Shown here: in pieces, positions 34,403 through 41,541 of the stretch | Layout of the letters: the number at the start of each line of letters is the position of its first letter | How positions within the stretch are numbered: position 1 is the first letter of the stretch | Origin: Bifidobacterium italicum | Lineage (GTDB): Bacteria > Actinomycetota > Actinomycetes > Actinomycetales > Bifidobacteriaceae | Assembly (NCBI RefSeq): GCF_002286915.1 | Contig: NZ_MVOG01000023.1 | Location: 1-42,667 of the forward strand | DNA length: 42,667 nucleotides | Reading direction: 5' to 3' | Program-made: the position numbers and the translations under genes | The notes under the pieces: model-generated | What the model was told of the DNA's origin: nothing | Databases searched by the model: none | The model's input: only the letters and a program-made list of their open reading frames with translations

Positions 34403-35449
34403 ATGGAACGGCTTACCATCGGCAAGCGCATCGCCACAGCGACGCTGTGCGCGGGCGCGTTGATCGCAAGCTTCGCCATCGGACTGCCGAACGTCTACGC
34501 GGACGACACGGCCACGGACACAGAGGTCAAGGACTCCATCACGACGACCGAGGATCGCACCGACCTCGCATCCACCGTCGTCGCAGGAGACGGTGAGGGC
34601 ACCATCAACGTCCACTACGCGCACGACGAAGCCGGACTCGAAGGCGTCGTGTTCCACGTCTACAACGTCGCGAAGTGGGCGAACGAAGGCGGATACGAGC
34701 CGGTTGGCGACTTCGCCAACGCCGAGAAGTACCCGGTGAACTGGGACGTGCTCAACGCCGATCCGCAGACCTTCCGCGACATGGCGAACACGCTCGCCGG
34801 ATACATCGACGTCAACGGCACTGAGCCGGCCGCCAGCGCGATGACCGACGCGGACGGCAACGTCACGTTCGAGAACGTCGGCGACGGCATGTTCCTCGTC
34901 ACCGCGGACCGCCTCGTCGAGAAGACGCTCGAATGCGCGAGCTCGTCGATGCTCGTCGCGCTGCCGAACGTGCACGTCGAGGACGGCGCGAACCAGCGCG
35001 TCGTCAACATCGAGCCGAAGAGCGACTGCGTCGTGCCGGAAATCAAGACCGAGACGCTCAACGTCAAGAAGGTGTGGAAGGACGCCGGCAACAACGACCG
35101 GCCGAAGTCCATCACTGTCGAACTGCTCAAGAACGGCGAAAGCCAGGAGACCGTCGAACTGTCCGACGCGAACAACTGGCAGCACACGTGGGCGGAGCTC
35201 GAATCCGGCAACGACTGGAAGGTCGTGGAGAAGGACGTGCCGGCCGGATACACGACGATCTCCGACTACGACATGACGGCGGAGGACGAGGCCAGCGTGA
35301 CGATCACCAACACGAAGCCGGCGCCGCCGGTGACGCCGAAGCCGCCGGCGCAGACCGGTGCCGACATCGCGCTCGTCGTGGTCGTGGCGGGTGCGGCGCT
35401 CGTGCTTGGCGTGCTGCTCATCGTGAAGAGCCGCAAGAAGGAAGCGTGA
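34403..35449 (+). CDS. Ancillary (probably basal) pilin with a non-canonical sorting motif
   Basis: A 348-residue surface protein. It has a signal peptide (IGKRIATATLCAGALIASFA, cleavage near VYADD), a SpaA-like domain (about 50-210, starting GTINVHYAHDEAGLEG) and a Cna-B domain (about 215-315) starting TLNVKKVWKDAGNNDRP and ending WKVVEKDVPAGYTTI. A Pro-rich linker follows. The C-terminus has a hydrophobic helix and KSRKKEA like a sorting signal, but the motif reads PPAQTG instead of LPXTG. Such a protein may be the base that is anchored by another sortase. The ATG at 34403 is preceded by a G6 Shine-Dalgarno (34392-34397); an ATG at 34354 is part of the TATAAT box and less likely. Confidence 0.85.
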   Translation: MERLTIGKRIATATLCAGALIASFAIGLPNVYADDTATDTEVKDSITTTEDRTDLASTVVAGDGEGTINVHYAHDEAGLEGVVFHVYNVAKWANEGGYEPVGDFANAEKYPVNWDVLNADPQTFRDMANTLAGYIDVNGTEPAASAMTDADGNVTFENVGDGMFLVTADRLVEKTLECASSSMLVALPNVHVEDGANQRVVNIEPKSDCVVPEIKTETLNVKKVWKDAGNNDRPKSITVELLKNGESQETVELSDANNWQHTWAELESGNDWKVVEKDVPAGYTTISDYDMTAEDEASVTITNTKPAPPVTPKPPAQTGADIALVVVVAGAALVLGVLLIVKSRKKEA

Positions 35450-35488
35450 GCCGCGCGAAGTGATCGCAGCGGCTGACGCCGATCGGTA

Positions 35489-35525
35489 GGGAAGGCCATT
35501 CGGGAGGGTGGCCTTCCCTCTTTTT
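35489..35525 (+). terminator. Terminator of the pilus locus
   Basis: GGGAAGGCCA pairs perfectly with TGGCCTTCCC, followed by TCTTTTT. It is 40 bp past the ancillary pilin stop codon and closes the pilus transcript. Confidence 0.94.
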
Positions 35526-35714
35526 GGTATTTAGGGTGTTGGTCGGGGAGTGCTCTGCGGCCGGTGGTTGGACGTGTTCGGTGGCTGATGTGGCCCGCTG
35601 TGGCATGATTCGGGCGGATTGGTGGCCCGTTGAGGCGTTCTCAGCCCAGGTAGCCGGGATATGGGGGAGGAGGAGGAAATCTGGGGCTGCTGTGGATCCT
35701 GAGGTGGACTTGCA

Positions 35715-35743
35715 TTGCATTGTACGGAGAATCTCCGTACAAT
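35715..35743 (+). promoter_or_regulatory. Toxin-antitoxin promoter with embedded palindromic operator
   Basis: A -35 box TTGCAT (35715-35720), a 17-bp spacer and a -10 box TACAAT (35738-35743) lie just before the antitoxin ATG at 35750. The spacer and -10 box form a perfect 11-1-11 palindrome at 35720-35742 (half-site TTGTACGGAGA). This is the layout expected for autorepression by the toxin-antitoxin complex. The six-base gap from -10 to ATG suggests a leaderless mRNA. Confidence 0.85.
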
Positions 35744-35749
35744 TCTGGC

Positions 35750-36016
35750 ATGACGACAGATAGGCGAACCGCCCGCATCGATATGCGGCTCACTGAACAC
35801 GAGAAACAGCTCATCGAACAGGCGAGTGCCGCCACCGGCTCTCGGCTCACCACATGGTGCGTCGAGAACCTCATCAAGGATGCCAAACGTGACTTGTACA
35901 TCACCGACATCATTCGGCTGTCCGACGAGGCCTTCAATCAGTTCGTCGAGCATCTGGACGAGCCGCTGACCGAGAAGCAGAAGCAGTTCCTTGCCTATCA
36001 GCCGGAGTGGGCATGA
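35750..36016 (+). CDS. DUF1778 (TacA-like) antitoxin
   Basis: An 88-residue ribbon-helix-helix protein. The N-terminus TARIDMRLTEHEKQLIEQAS is the DUF1778 DNA-binding part. The C-terminus (LSDEAFNQFVEHLDEPLTEK) is the acidic tail that in this family wraps and inhibits the GNAT toxin. The start at 35750 is fixed by the promoter and family length. Its stop overlaps the toxin start (ATGA), as usual in this operon type. The protein should bind the palindrome at 35720-35742. Confidence 0.93.
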   Translation: MTTDRRTARIDMRLTEHEKQLIEQASAATGSRLTTWCVENLIKDAKRDLYITDIIRLSDEAFNQFVEHLDEPLTEKQKQFLAYQPEWA

Positions 36017-36531
36017 CGGCGATGGTGTTCACGCGGCCGGAACGCGCCAGGAGTCATGTGGATTTCGACGGGTTCGACTGCGGGGAGCCGGTGATCAACG
36101 GCTGGCTGAATCGTCACGGCAATGCGTCCAACAAGAATGGCAGTGCCGCGCTGTATCTGTCGTATCACAAGGACACGGGCGAGCTTGCGGGAGCATATAC
36201 GCTCAGTTCCACGGCGGTGGTGCGCAGCGAGACCAATGCGCCATGGATGCGGCGCAATGCTCCGATGTTGGTTCCTGCCGTGCTGCTTGGGCAGCTTGCG
36301 GTCGCCCGGCAGTATCAGCATCAGGGCCTTGCGAAGGCGCTTGTCCGCGACGCAGCGGACAGGACGCTGCAGCTTGGTCTGCACGTGGGCATCCGTGCGC
36401 TCGTCGTGGATCCGTTGAACGACGCCTTGACGGAGTTCTACGGGGCGCTCGGCTTTGAAGGATTTGCGGGAGAGATGCGGATGTATTTCCGCATGCCGAA
36501 CTATCCGCAGGGATGCTCGCAGGAGGGGTGA
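36013..36531 (+). CDS. GNAT-family toxin (TacT/AtaT-like)
   Basis: A 172-residue acetyltransferase toxin. In this family the enzyme acetylates the amino group of charged tRNA and stops translation. The early block FDCGEPVINGWLNRHG is typical of TacT/AtaT. The acetyl-CoA loop is in LGQLAVARQYQHQGLAKAL (about residues 93-111), and the conserved Tyr lies in the C-terminal FYGALGF, in the usual place. The frame is complete and coupled to the antitoxin by ATGA, so the pair is probably functional. Which tRNA it modifies cannot be told. Confidence 0.92.
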   Translation: MTAMVFTRPERARSHVDFDGFDCGEPVINGWLNRHGNASNKNGSAALYLSYHKDTGELAGAYTLSSTAVVRSETNAPWMRRNAPMLVPAVLLGQLAVARQYQHQGLAKALVRDAADRTLQLGLHVGIRALVVDPLNDALTEFYGALGFEGFAGEMRMYFRMPNYPQGCSQEG

Positions 36532-36640
36532 AACCGGGTTGACGCATCCGGCTCGGCGATCCGTGATGGGCGGGATGCGGAGAGTGTGTGAAAATGGGAC
36601 GACGCCGCACATTGACGGATGAATACGAGTATGATAGAGC

Positions 36641-36740
36641 ACGTGTTTCATGAATGATACACGGGGTTTACTTCCAGTGCCTATCATGAAACTGATTCTT
36701 CCCCCCAACGGGACGCACCGCGACGGTGCGTCCCGTTTTT
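36641..36740 (+). ncRNA. Candidate small RNA ending in a strong terminator
   Basis: TTGACG at 36612-36617 is a good -35 box, and TAGAGC 17 bp later is a weak -10. About 70-100 bases on, a perfect stem CGGGACGCACC/GGTGCGTCCCG with a five-base loop runs into TTTTT (36709-36740). A C6 run lies just before the stem (36701-36706). A short frame crosses it but would read through the terminator. I infer a free-standing RNA of about 95 nt. Confidence 0.45.
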
Positions 36741-36830
36741 ACGTTTTCGGCCGGGAAGCGGGTGGGAGGGCGTCTGAATCTACGGTGGGAATAGTGGAGG
36801 TCAGAAGGGGCCGAATAGTCGGTGAAATCG

Positions 36831-36921
36831 TTATCCCCCCTGTTATGTGAGTGACAACCACATTATTTTACCCCCCCGTAAGATGTGGGTGGCAATCACA
36901 TAATCAGGGGGTAACGGGAAA
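36831..36921. repeat. Palindromic element with C6 and C7 tracts
   Basis: A direct repeat of about 35 bp (36831-36866 and 36868-36903) lies inside an imperfect inverted repeat: GTTATCCCCCCTG at the left against CAGGGGGTAAC at the right. The centre folds as ACCACAT...TTAC, a C-run loop, then GTAA...ATGTGGGT, so a C7 tract sits in a hairpin loop, as in actinobacterial 6C RNAs. The rest of 36532-37197 has a likely -10 box TATATT (37119-37124) for rplU and no other gene. Confidence 0.55.
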
Positions 36922-37197
36922 TCGGCGGGAACGGCGGTGTATTTGGAGCGGGAGTGAATGCGCGGCGCGTGTGCGGCGGCTATACGCTGGTCAGCTGGCG
37001 GGAGTAGGTTGGGGAGATGCAGACGTCGGGCAGCGCGGCAGCGTCGGACGTCGGTGCGTGGCATCGGCGAGTATCATCGGCGTGTCGCGGATGGTCAACG
37101 GATGTTCATGGGACTGTGTATATTAGATTGCTGGTGTCTGGCCGCGAGGCTCGCACGCGCCGGACAGTAAGCTTCCCAAGTGAATAAAGGAACGAAT

Positions 37198-37506
37198 ATG
37201 TACGCGATTGTGAAGGCCGGCGGCCATCAGGAAAAGGTCGAGGTCGGCGATACGATCCTCGTGAATCGTCTTGCAGCCAAGAACGGCGAAACCGTGGAAT
37301 TCCCGGTTGCGCTCGTCGTGGACGGCTCCAAGGTCACCGTTGCGGCGGCGGATCTCGCGAAGATCACCGTCAAGGCGGAGGTTGTGGACGACGAGGCCAA
37401 GGGCCCGAAGATCCGCATCCAGAAGTTCAAGAACAAGACCGGCGTTGCTCGTCGCAAGGGCCATCGCCAGAAGCTGACCGCCGTCAAGATCACCGAGATC
37501 GCCTGA
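37198..37506 (+). CDS. rplU: 50S ribosomal protein L21
   Basis: A 102-residue L21. Family blocks are [17 protein letters not shown], a central beta region with [17 protein letters not shown], and the C-terminal [36 protein letters not shown] lies before the ATG at 37198. It forms the usual operon with rpmA, which starts 58 bp downstream. In most actinobacteria this pair follows the RNase E/G gene; here the accessory island lies between. Confidence 0.97.
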   Translation: MYAIVKAGGHQEKVEVGDTILVNRLAAKNGETVEFPVALVVDGSKVTVAAADLAKITVKAEVVDDEAKGPKIRIQKFKNKTGVARRKGHRQKLTAVKITEIA

Positions 37507-37564
37507 GTTCGCTCGGACGAATCGGCATCGGAAGACTGCAGTCAGACACTGAAAGGAACTAGAA

Positions 37565-37816
37565 ATGGCACATAAGAAGGGCGCGTCCAGCTCGCGTAAC
37601 GGTCGCGATTCAAATCCTCAGTACCTCGGCGTGAAGCGTTTCGGCGGTGAAGCCGTCGTCGCCGGCAACATCCTCGTTCGCCAGCGTGGCACCAAGTTCC
37701 ACCCGGGCAAGAACGTCGGCGTCGGCAAGGACCACACGCTGTTCGCTCTGACCGATGGTCAGGTGCGCTTCGGCGTTCGCCGTGACCGCAAGGTCGTCGA
37801 CGTCGTCGCTGAGTGA
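37565..37816 (+). CDS. rpmA: 50S ribosomal protein L27
   Basis: An 83-residue L27, whose N-terminus reaches the peptidyl-transferase centre. It starts directly with [21 protein letters not shown], so there is no N-terminal propeptide like that cleaved in Firmicutes. [23 protein letters not shown] is the conserved core. GAAAGGA precedes the ATG. A perfect 13-bp hairpin follows 35 bp after the stop codon. Confidence 0.97.
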   Translation: MAHKKGASSSRNGRDSNPQYLGVKRFGGEAVVAGNILVRQRGTKFHPGKNVGVGKDHTLFALTDGQVRFGVRRDRKVVDVVAE

Positions 37817-37851
37817 TTGCACTGATCGCGTAAGCACAGTACATACTTTTC

Positions 37852-37881
37852 GGAAGGCCCCGCCGCTTGGCGGGGCCTTCC
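37852..37881 (+). terminator. Hairpin terminator of rplU-rpmA
   Basis: GGAAGGCCCCGCC pairs perfectly with GGCGGGGCCTTCC around GCTT. The following T-run is short (TGCGTTTGC), and a TTTT precedes the stem. It is very likely the end of the ribosomal operon. Confidence 0.85.
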
Positions 37882-37931
37882 TGCGTTTGCTGCGGGTGGT
37901 CGAGCGGCGGTCGGTTGTTGGCGGTGGTGTG

Positions 37932-38143
37932 GGCGGTCGTTTGTGCGTGTGGTCACCCACGGAATGCCGTCGGTGGCGGTGTGGATGGTCGTCTGTGGGT
38001 GAGGTCACCCACGGAATGCTGTTTGGGGTGCTGTGGATGGCAGTATTTGGGTGCGGTCACCTTGATACTGCCGTCGGGGGCTGTTGGGGTGGCAGTTTGA
38101 AGATGTGGGGACGCATGGACTGCTGTTGGTGGGAGAAGCGGAA
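37932..38143 (+). repeat. Tandem array G (52-bp period, four units)
   Basis: The motif GTCGTTTGTG or its variants recurs at 37936, 37988, 38040 and 38092, exactly 52 bp apart. Units 1 and 2 carry GTGGGTGA/TCACCCAC or close variants, an 8-bp hairpin. The motif is the same family as array A, 27 kb away. It fills the gap between the rpmA terminator and obg. Confidence 0.85.
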
Positions 38144-38175
38144 GGGATAGAGGCGGTTGGATAGAATGGTCGGCT

Positions 38176-39906
38176 ATGAGTGACTTTGTAGATCGAGTGA
38201 CAGTGCATGTGAAGGGCGGAGACGGCGGCAACGGGTCGGCGGGCATCCGCAGGGAGAAGTACAAGCCGCTGGCCGGGCCGAACGGCGGCAACGGCGGACG
38301 CGGCGGATCGGTCATCTTCGTGGCCGACCCGAACGCGAATTCGCTGCTGGACTATCGGTTCATGCCGCATCGCAACGCCGAGAGCGGAACGATGGGTCTC
38401 GGCGACACGAAGGACGGTTCGCAGGGGGCTGATCTGCGGCTTCCGGTGCCGGTCGGCACCGTCGTGTTCACCGCACGCGGAGCGGAAGGCCAGCCGAAGC
38501 GCCCGGGCGAAGTGCTCGCGGACCTGCGTCACGCCGGCGACGAGTTCGTCGCGGCGGCCGGCGGCGCGGGCGGCCTCGGCAACGCGGCGCTCGCCAACAA
38601 GACGCGTCGCGCGCCGGGATTCGCATTGCTCGGCGAGCCCGGCGAGGAACGCGACGTCATCCTCGAGCTCAAATCGATCGCCGACGTGGCGCTCGTCGGC
38701 TTCCCTTCGGCAGGCAAGTCGTCGCTCATCGCGGCGATGTCGGCGGCGAAACCGAAGATCGCCGACTATCCGTTCACGACGCTCGTGCCGAACCTCGGCG
38801 TCGTGCAGGCCGGCGACATGCGGTACACGATCGCCGACGTGCCGGGACTCATCCCGGGCGCGTCGCAAGGCAAGGGACTCGGACTGCAGTTCCTGAGGCA
38901 CATCGAACGCACCGAGATCATCGCGCATGTCATCGATTGCGCGACGCTCGAGCCGAACCGCGACCCGGTCGCCGACTACCGCGCGCTCGAGAAGGAACTC
39001 GCCGAATACGCCGACGAACTCGAACTTCCGCTCGGAGCGATCCCGATCCCCGAACGACCGCGCGTCATCATCCTCAACAAGGTGGATATGCCGGAAGCGA
39101 AGGAACTCGCGGAATTCGTCAAGCCGGAGTTCGAAAAGATGGATCTGCCGGTGTACATCGTGTCGACGGCGTCGCACGAAGGCCTCAAAGAGCTCAACTT
39201 CGCGCTTGCGAACCTCGTCGCCGAAATGCGCAAGGACGTCGCCGAGCGCGAAGCGAGCGCCGAAGAAGAACGCGTCATCATCAAGCCGCTCGAGGAAGCG
39301 GGAACGCGTCGGCGCAACGGACGCAACGGCGACGTGCAGGAATTCACGATCGAACGCGAGCAGGACGGCAACGGCGACTACTGGTACACGGTCACCGGAA
39401 CGAAGCCGGAACGGTGGGTCGTGCAGACGAACTTCGACAACGACGAAGCCGTCGGCTACCTCGCCGACCGCCTCGCGAAACTCGGCGTCGAGGATGCGCT
39501 CAGGAAGAACGGCGCTAAGCCGGGTGACGAAGTGCGCATCGGACGTGGCGCGCGCGCCGTCGCCTTCGATTGGGATCCAACAATCGCGGCCGGCGCGGAG
39601 ATGCTCGACGGCGCGCAGCTCGGCACACGCGGCCACGACCTTCGCCTTGAAGAGGAGGACACGCGTGCGCGGCGCAGGACGAATTCGGAACGCCGCCGGC
39701 AGTACCACGAGATGATGGACGCGCGCGCCGCCGTGCGCGCGGCGATGCAGGCCGAACGCGAGGCCGGGCATTGGGCGGATCCGTCGATCGACGACGACCG
39801 GCACGACGAGACGTCGCTGTTCGGCCGCGGCGAACCGGAGGAGTACGAGGACGATGCGGATGACTCTGGGTCGAGTCGTTCAGGTTCGCAGGGAGACGAA
39901 GCGTGA
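38176..39906 (+). CDS. obg: Obg-family GTPase
   Basis: A 576-residue Obg GTPase needed for ribosome assembly and growth control. The Gly-rich Obg fold (residues 1-157) starts with [18 protein letters not shown]. The G domain follows with GFPSAGKSS (G1), [10 protein letters not shown] (G2), DVPGLI (G3), NKVDMPE (G4) and a serine-containing G5 region. A C-terminal OCT domain (about 390-470) and an 80-residue charged tail follow. The start at 38176 has no Shine-Dalgarno; TAGAAT at 38162-38167 fits a -10 box for a leaderless mRNA. Its stop overlaps the proB start (GTGA). Confidence 0.96.
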   Translation: MSDFVDRVTVHVKGGDGGNGSAGIRREKYKPLAGPNGGNGGRGGSVIFVADPNANSLLDYRFMPHRNAESGTMGLGDTKDGSQGADLRLPVPVGTVVFTARGAEGQPKRPGEVLADLRHAGDEFVAAAGGAGGLGNAALANKTRRAPGFALLGEPGEERDVILELKSIADVALVGFPSAGKSSLIAAMSAAKPKIADYPFTTLVPNLGVVQAGDMRYTIADVPGLIPGASQGKGLGLQFLRHIERTEIIAHVIDCATLEPNRDPVADYRALEKELAEYADELELPLGAIPIPERPRVIILNKVDMPEAKELAEFVKPEFEKMDLPVYIVSTASHEGLKELNFALANLVAEMRKDVAEREASAEEERVIIKPLEEAGTRRRNGRNGDVQEFTIEREQDGNGDYWYTVTGTKPERWVVQTNFDNDEAVGYLADRLAKLGVEDALRKNGAKPGDEVRIGRGARAVAFDWDPTIAAGAEMLDGAQLGTRGHDLRLEEEDTRARRRTNSERRRQYHEMMDARAAVRAAMQAEREAGHWADPSIDDDRHDETSLFGRGEPEEYEDDADDSGSSRSGSQGDEA

Positions 39907-41225
39907 CGGGCGCCGACGGTCTGGTCGGTAAGGCCGGTCAGGCCGGTCAGCGTGGAGACGAAGGTCGGCTGCGGGAGGAATCGGCTGTGGGCGAGTCGGC
40001 GAAGTCGGCTGCAGGTGATTCGGCTGTCGGCGGGAAGTCGGCTGCGGATGTGACGGATGGGTCGGCGGCGGTCGTCGGCGTGCGATCCGGGATCGGCGCA
40101 TGGACGGCGGAGGAGACGCGGCGCGCGATCGCGGCGGCGAAGACGATCGTCGTCAAGGTCGGATCGAGCTCGCTGACGCAGCCGTCCGGGCATCTCGACG
40201 TCGGCAAACTCGAGGCGTTGGCCGGCGCGTTGGCGAACGTGCGGCTCGCCGGAGCCAATGTCGTCCTCGTCTCGTCGGGCGCGATCGCGGCGGGCTTCGG
40301 ACCGCTCGGATTCGCGTCGCGCCCGACCGACGTGGCGACGCAGCAGGCGTGCGCGTCGGTCGGCCAGGGATTGCTGATGGCGCAGTACGAGATGGCGTTC
40401 GGACGCTACGGCGTGCGCGTCGGACAGCTGCTCATCACCGCCGGCGACACGATGCAGCCGCAGCAGTACCGCAGCGCCCGGCGCACGATGGCGACGATGC
40501 TTGAACTCGGCGTCGTGCCGATCGTCAACGAGAACGACGCGCTCGCAAGCAACGAGATCCGCTTCGGCGACAACGATCGCCTGAGCGCGCTCATCGCGAA
40601 CATGGTATGTGCCGACGCGCTCGTGCTGCTCACCGACGTCGACGCGCTCTACACGGCGCCGCCGAAGGAGCCGGAGTCGCGCAGGATCCCGTTCGTGCCG
40701 AACGTGACGGCGATGATCGACGAGATCCGCGTCGGCGGCACCGGGTCGGGCGTCGGCACCGGCGGCATGGTCACGAAACTCGAGGCGGCGCGCATGGCGG
40801 CGGTCTCCGGCATCCCGGCCGTCATGACCTGCGCGTCGAACGCCGGTCCGGCGCTGATGGGCGATGGCGTAGGCACCGCGTTCGCGCCGGTCAAACAGCG
40901 CGGTTCGGCGAAGCGGCTGTGGATCAAGTTCGCGTCGCATCCGCAGGGCACGCTTGTCGCGGATGCCGGCGCGGCTGCGGCCGTGCGCGCGGGACGGGCG
41001 AGTCTGCTCGCCGCGGGCGTTCTCGAAGCGCGCGGGGATTTCGCGGCCGGCGATGCCGTGTGGATCGACGACGAGGCGGGCAACCATCTGGCGCGCGGGC
41101 TCGTCGCCTACGATTCCGAGGAGGTGCCGGACATGCTTGGCCGCAACACGGCGCAGTTGCGTCGTCTGCTCGGAGACGAATACGCGCATCCGCTCGTGCA
41201 CCGCGACAACCTCGTGCTCGTGTAG
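39903..41225 (+). CDS. proB: Glutamate 5-kinase
   Basis: A 440-residue ProB, the first enzyme of proline synthesis, phosphorylating glutamate. The kinase domain begins near residue 80 ([19 protein letters not shown]) and carries [37 protein letters not shown] and [17 protein letters not shown]-terminal PUA domain follows (about 350-440, [19 protein letters not shown]). The start GTG at 39903 overlaps the obg stop, and the first 75 residues are low-complexity Gly/Ala/Ser/Asp; an internal start cannot be excluded. Coupling of obg and proB is common in actinobacteria. No proA is seen in the window. Confidence 0.93.
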   Translation: MTGADGLVGKAGQAGQRGDEGRLREESAVGESAKSAAGDSAVGGKSAADVTDGSAAVVGVRSGIGAWTAEETRRAIAAAKTIVVKVGSSSLTQPSGHLDVGKLEALAGALANVRLAGANVVLVSSGAIAAGFGPLGFASRPTDVATQQACASVGQGLLMAQYEMAFGRYGVRVGQLLITAGDTMQPQQYRSARRTMATMLELGVVPIVNENDALASNEIRFGDNDRLSALIANMVCADALVLLTDVDALYTAPPKEPESRRIPFVPNVTAMIDEIRVGGTGSGVGTGGMVTKLEAARMAAVSGIPAVMTCASNAGPALMGDGVGTAFAPVKQRGSAKRLWIKFASHPQGTLVADAGAAAAVRAGRASLLAAGVLEARGDFAAGDAVWIDDEAGNHLARGLVAYDSEEVPDMLGRNTAQLRRLLGDEYAHPLVHRDNLVLV

Positions 41226-41270
41226 CGCGGGGCCCAGGATGGGGCGGATTGCGCTGGGACGCAGCAGTGG

Positions 41271-41305
41271 CGGCCATTGCGGTTTTCTCCCGCAACGGCC
41301 GTTTT
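41271..41305 (+). terminator. Terminator of obg-proB
   Basis: CGGCCATTGCGG pairs with CCGCAACGGCCG (one mismatch) and runs into TTTT, 45 bp past the proB stop codon. The remaining 41306-41541 shows no gene, only purine-rich sequence. Confidence 0.8.
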
Positions 41306-41541
41306 GCGTCCTGCTTCGTCGGGGTGGTCGAGGGGTTGGGTCAGGAATCTGACTGTTCGCGGGTCGGTTCGTCGGTGGGGTCGATGGGTCGGGAGGGAAT
41401 CGGAGGCTTGGCGGGCGAGAAGGTTGACGAGGGGGCGAAGCGGGATGGAAATCGGCGGGAATCGGGAAGGAAGTCCGGATGGTGAATCGGGAAGGCCGGC
41501 ATATGGCTGTGATGACAATGTGAAGGGATAGCATGGAGGGC

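Noticed and set aside
36650..36850. A 66-codon gene after the toxin
   Set aside because: The frame runs through a perfect intrinsic terminator and lacks a ribosome-binding site.
23425..37197. A prophage or integrative element
   Set aside because: No integrase, recombinase, structural phage gene, conjugation gene or flanking direct repeat at a tRNA was seen.
37152..37200. Alternative rplU start six codons upstream of 37198
   Set aside because: The in-frame upstream start would precede the AAAGGA site, and L21 proteins begin at MYAIV.
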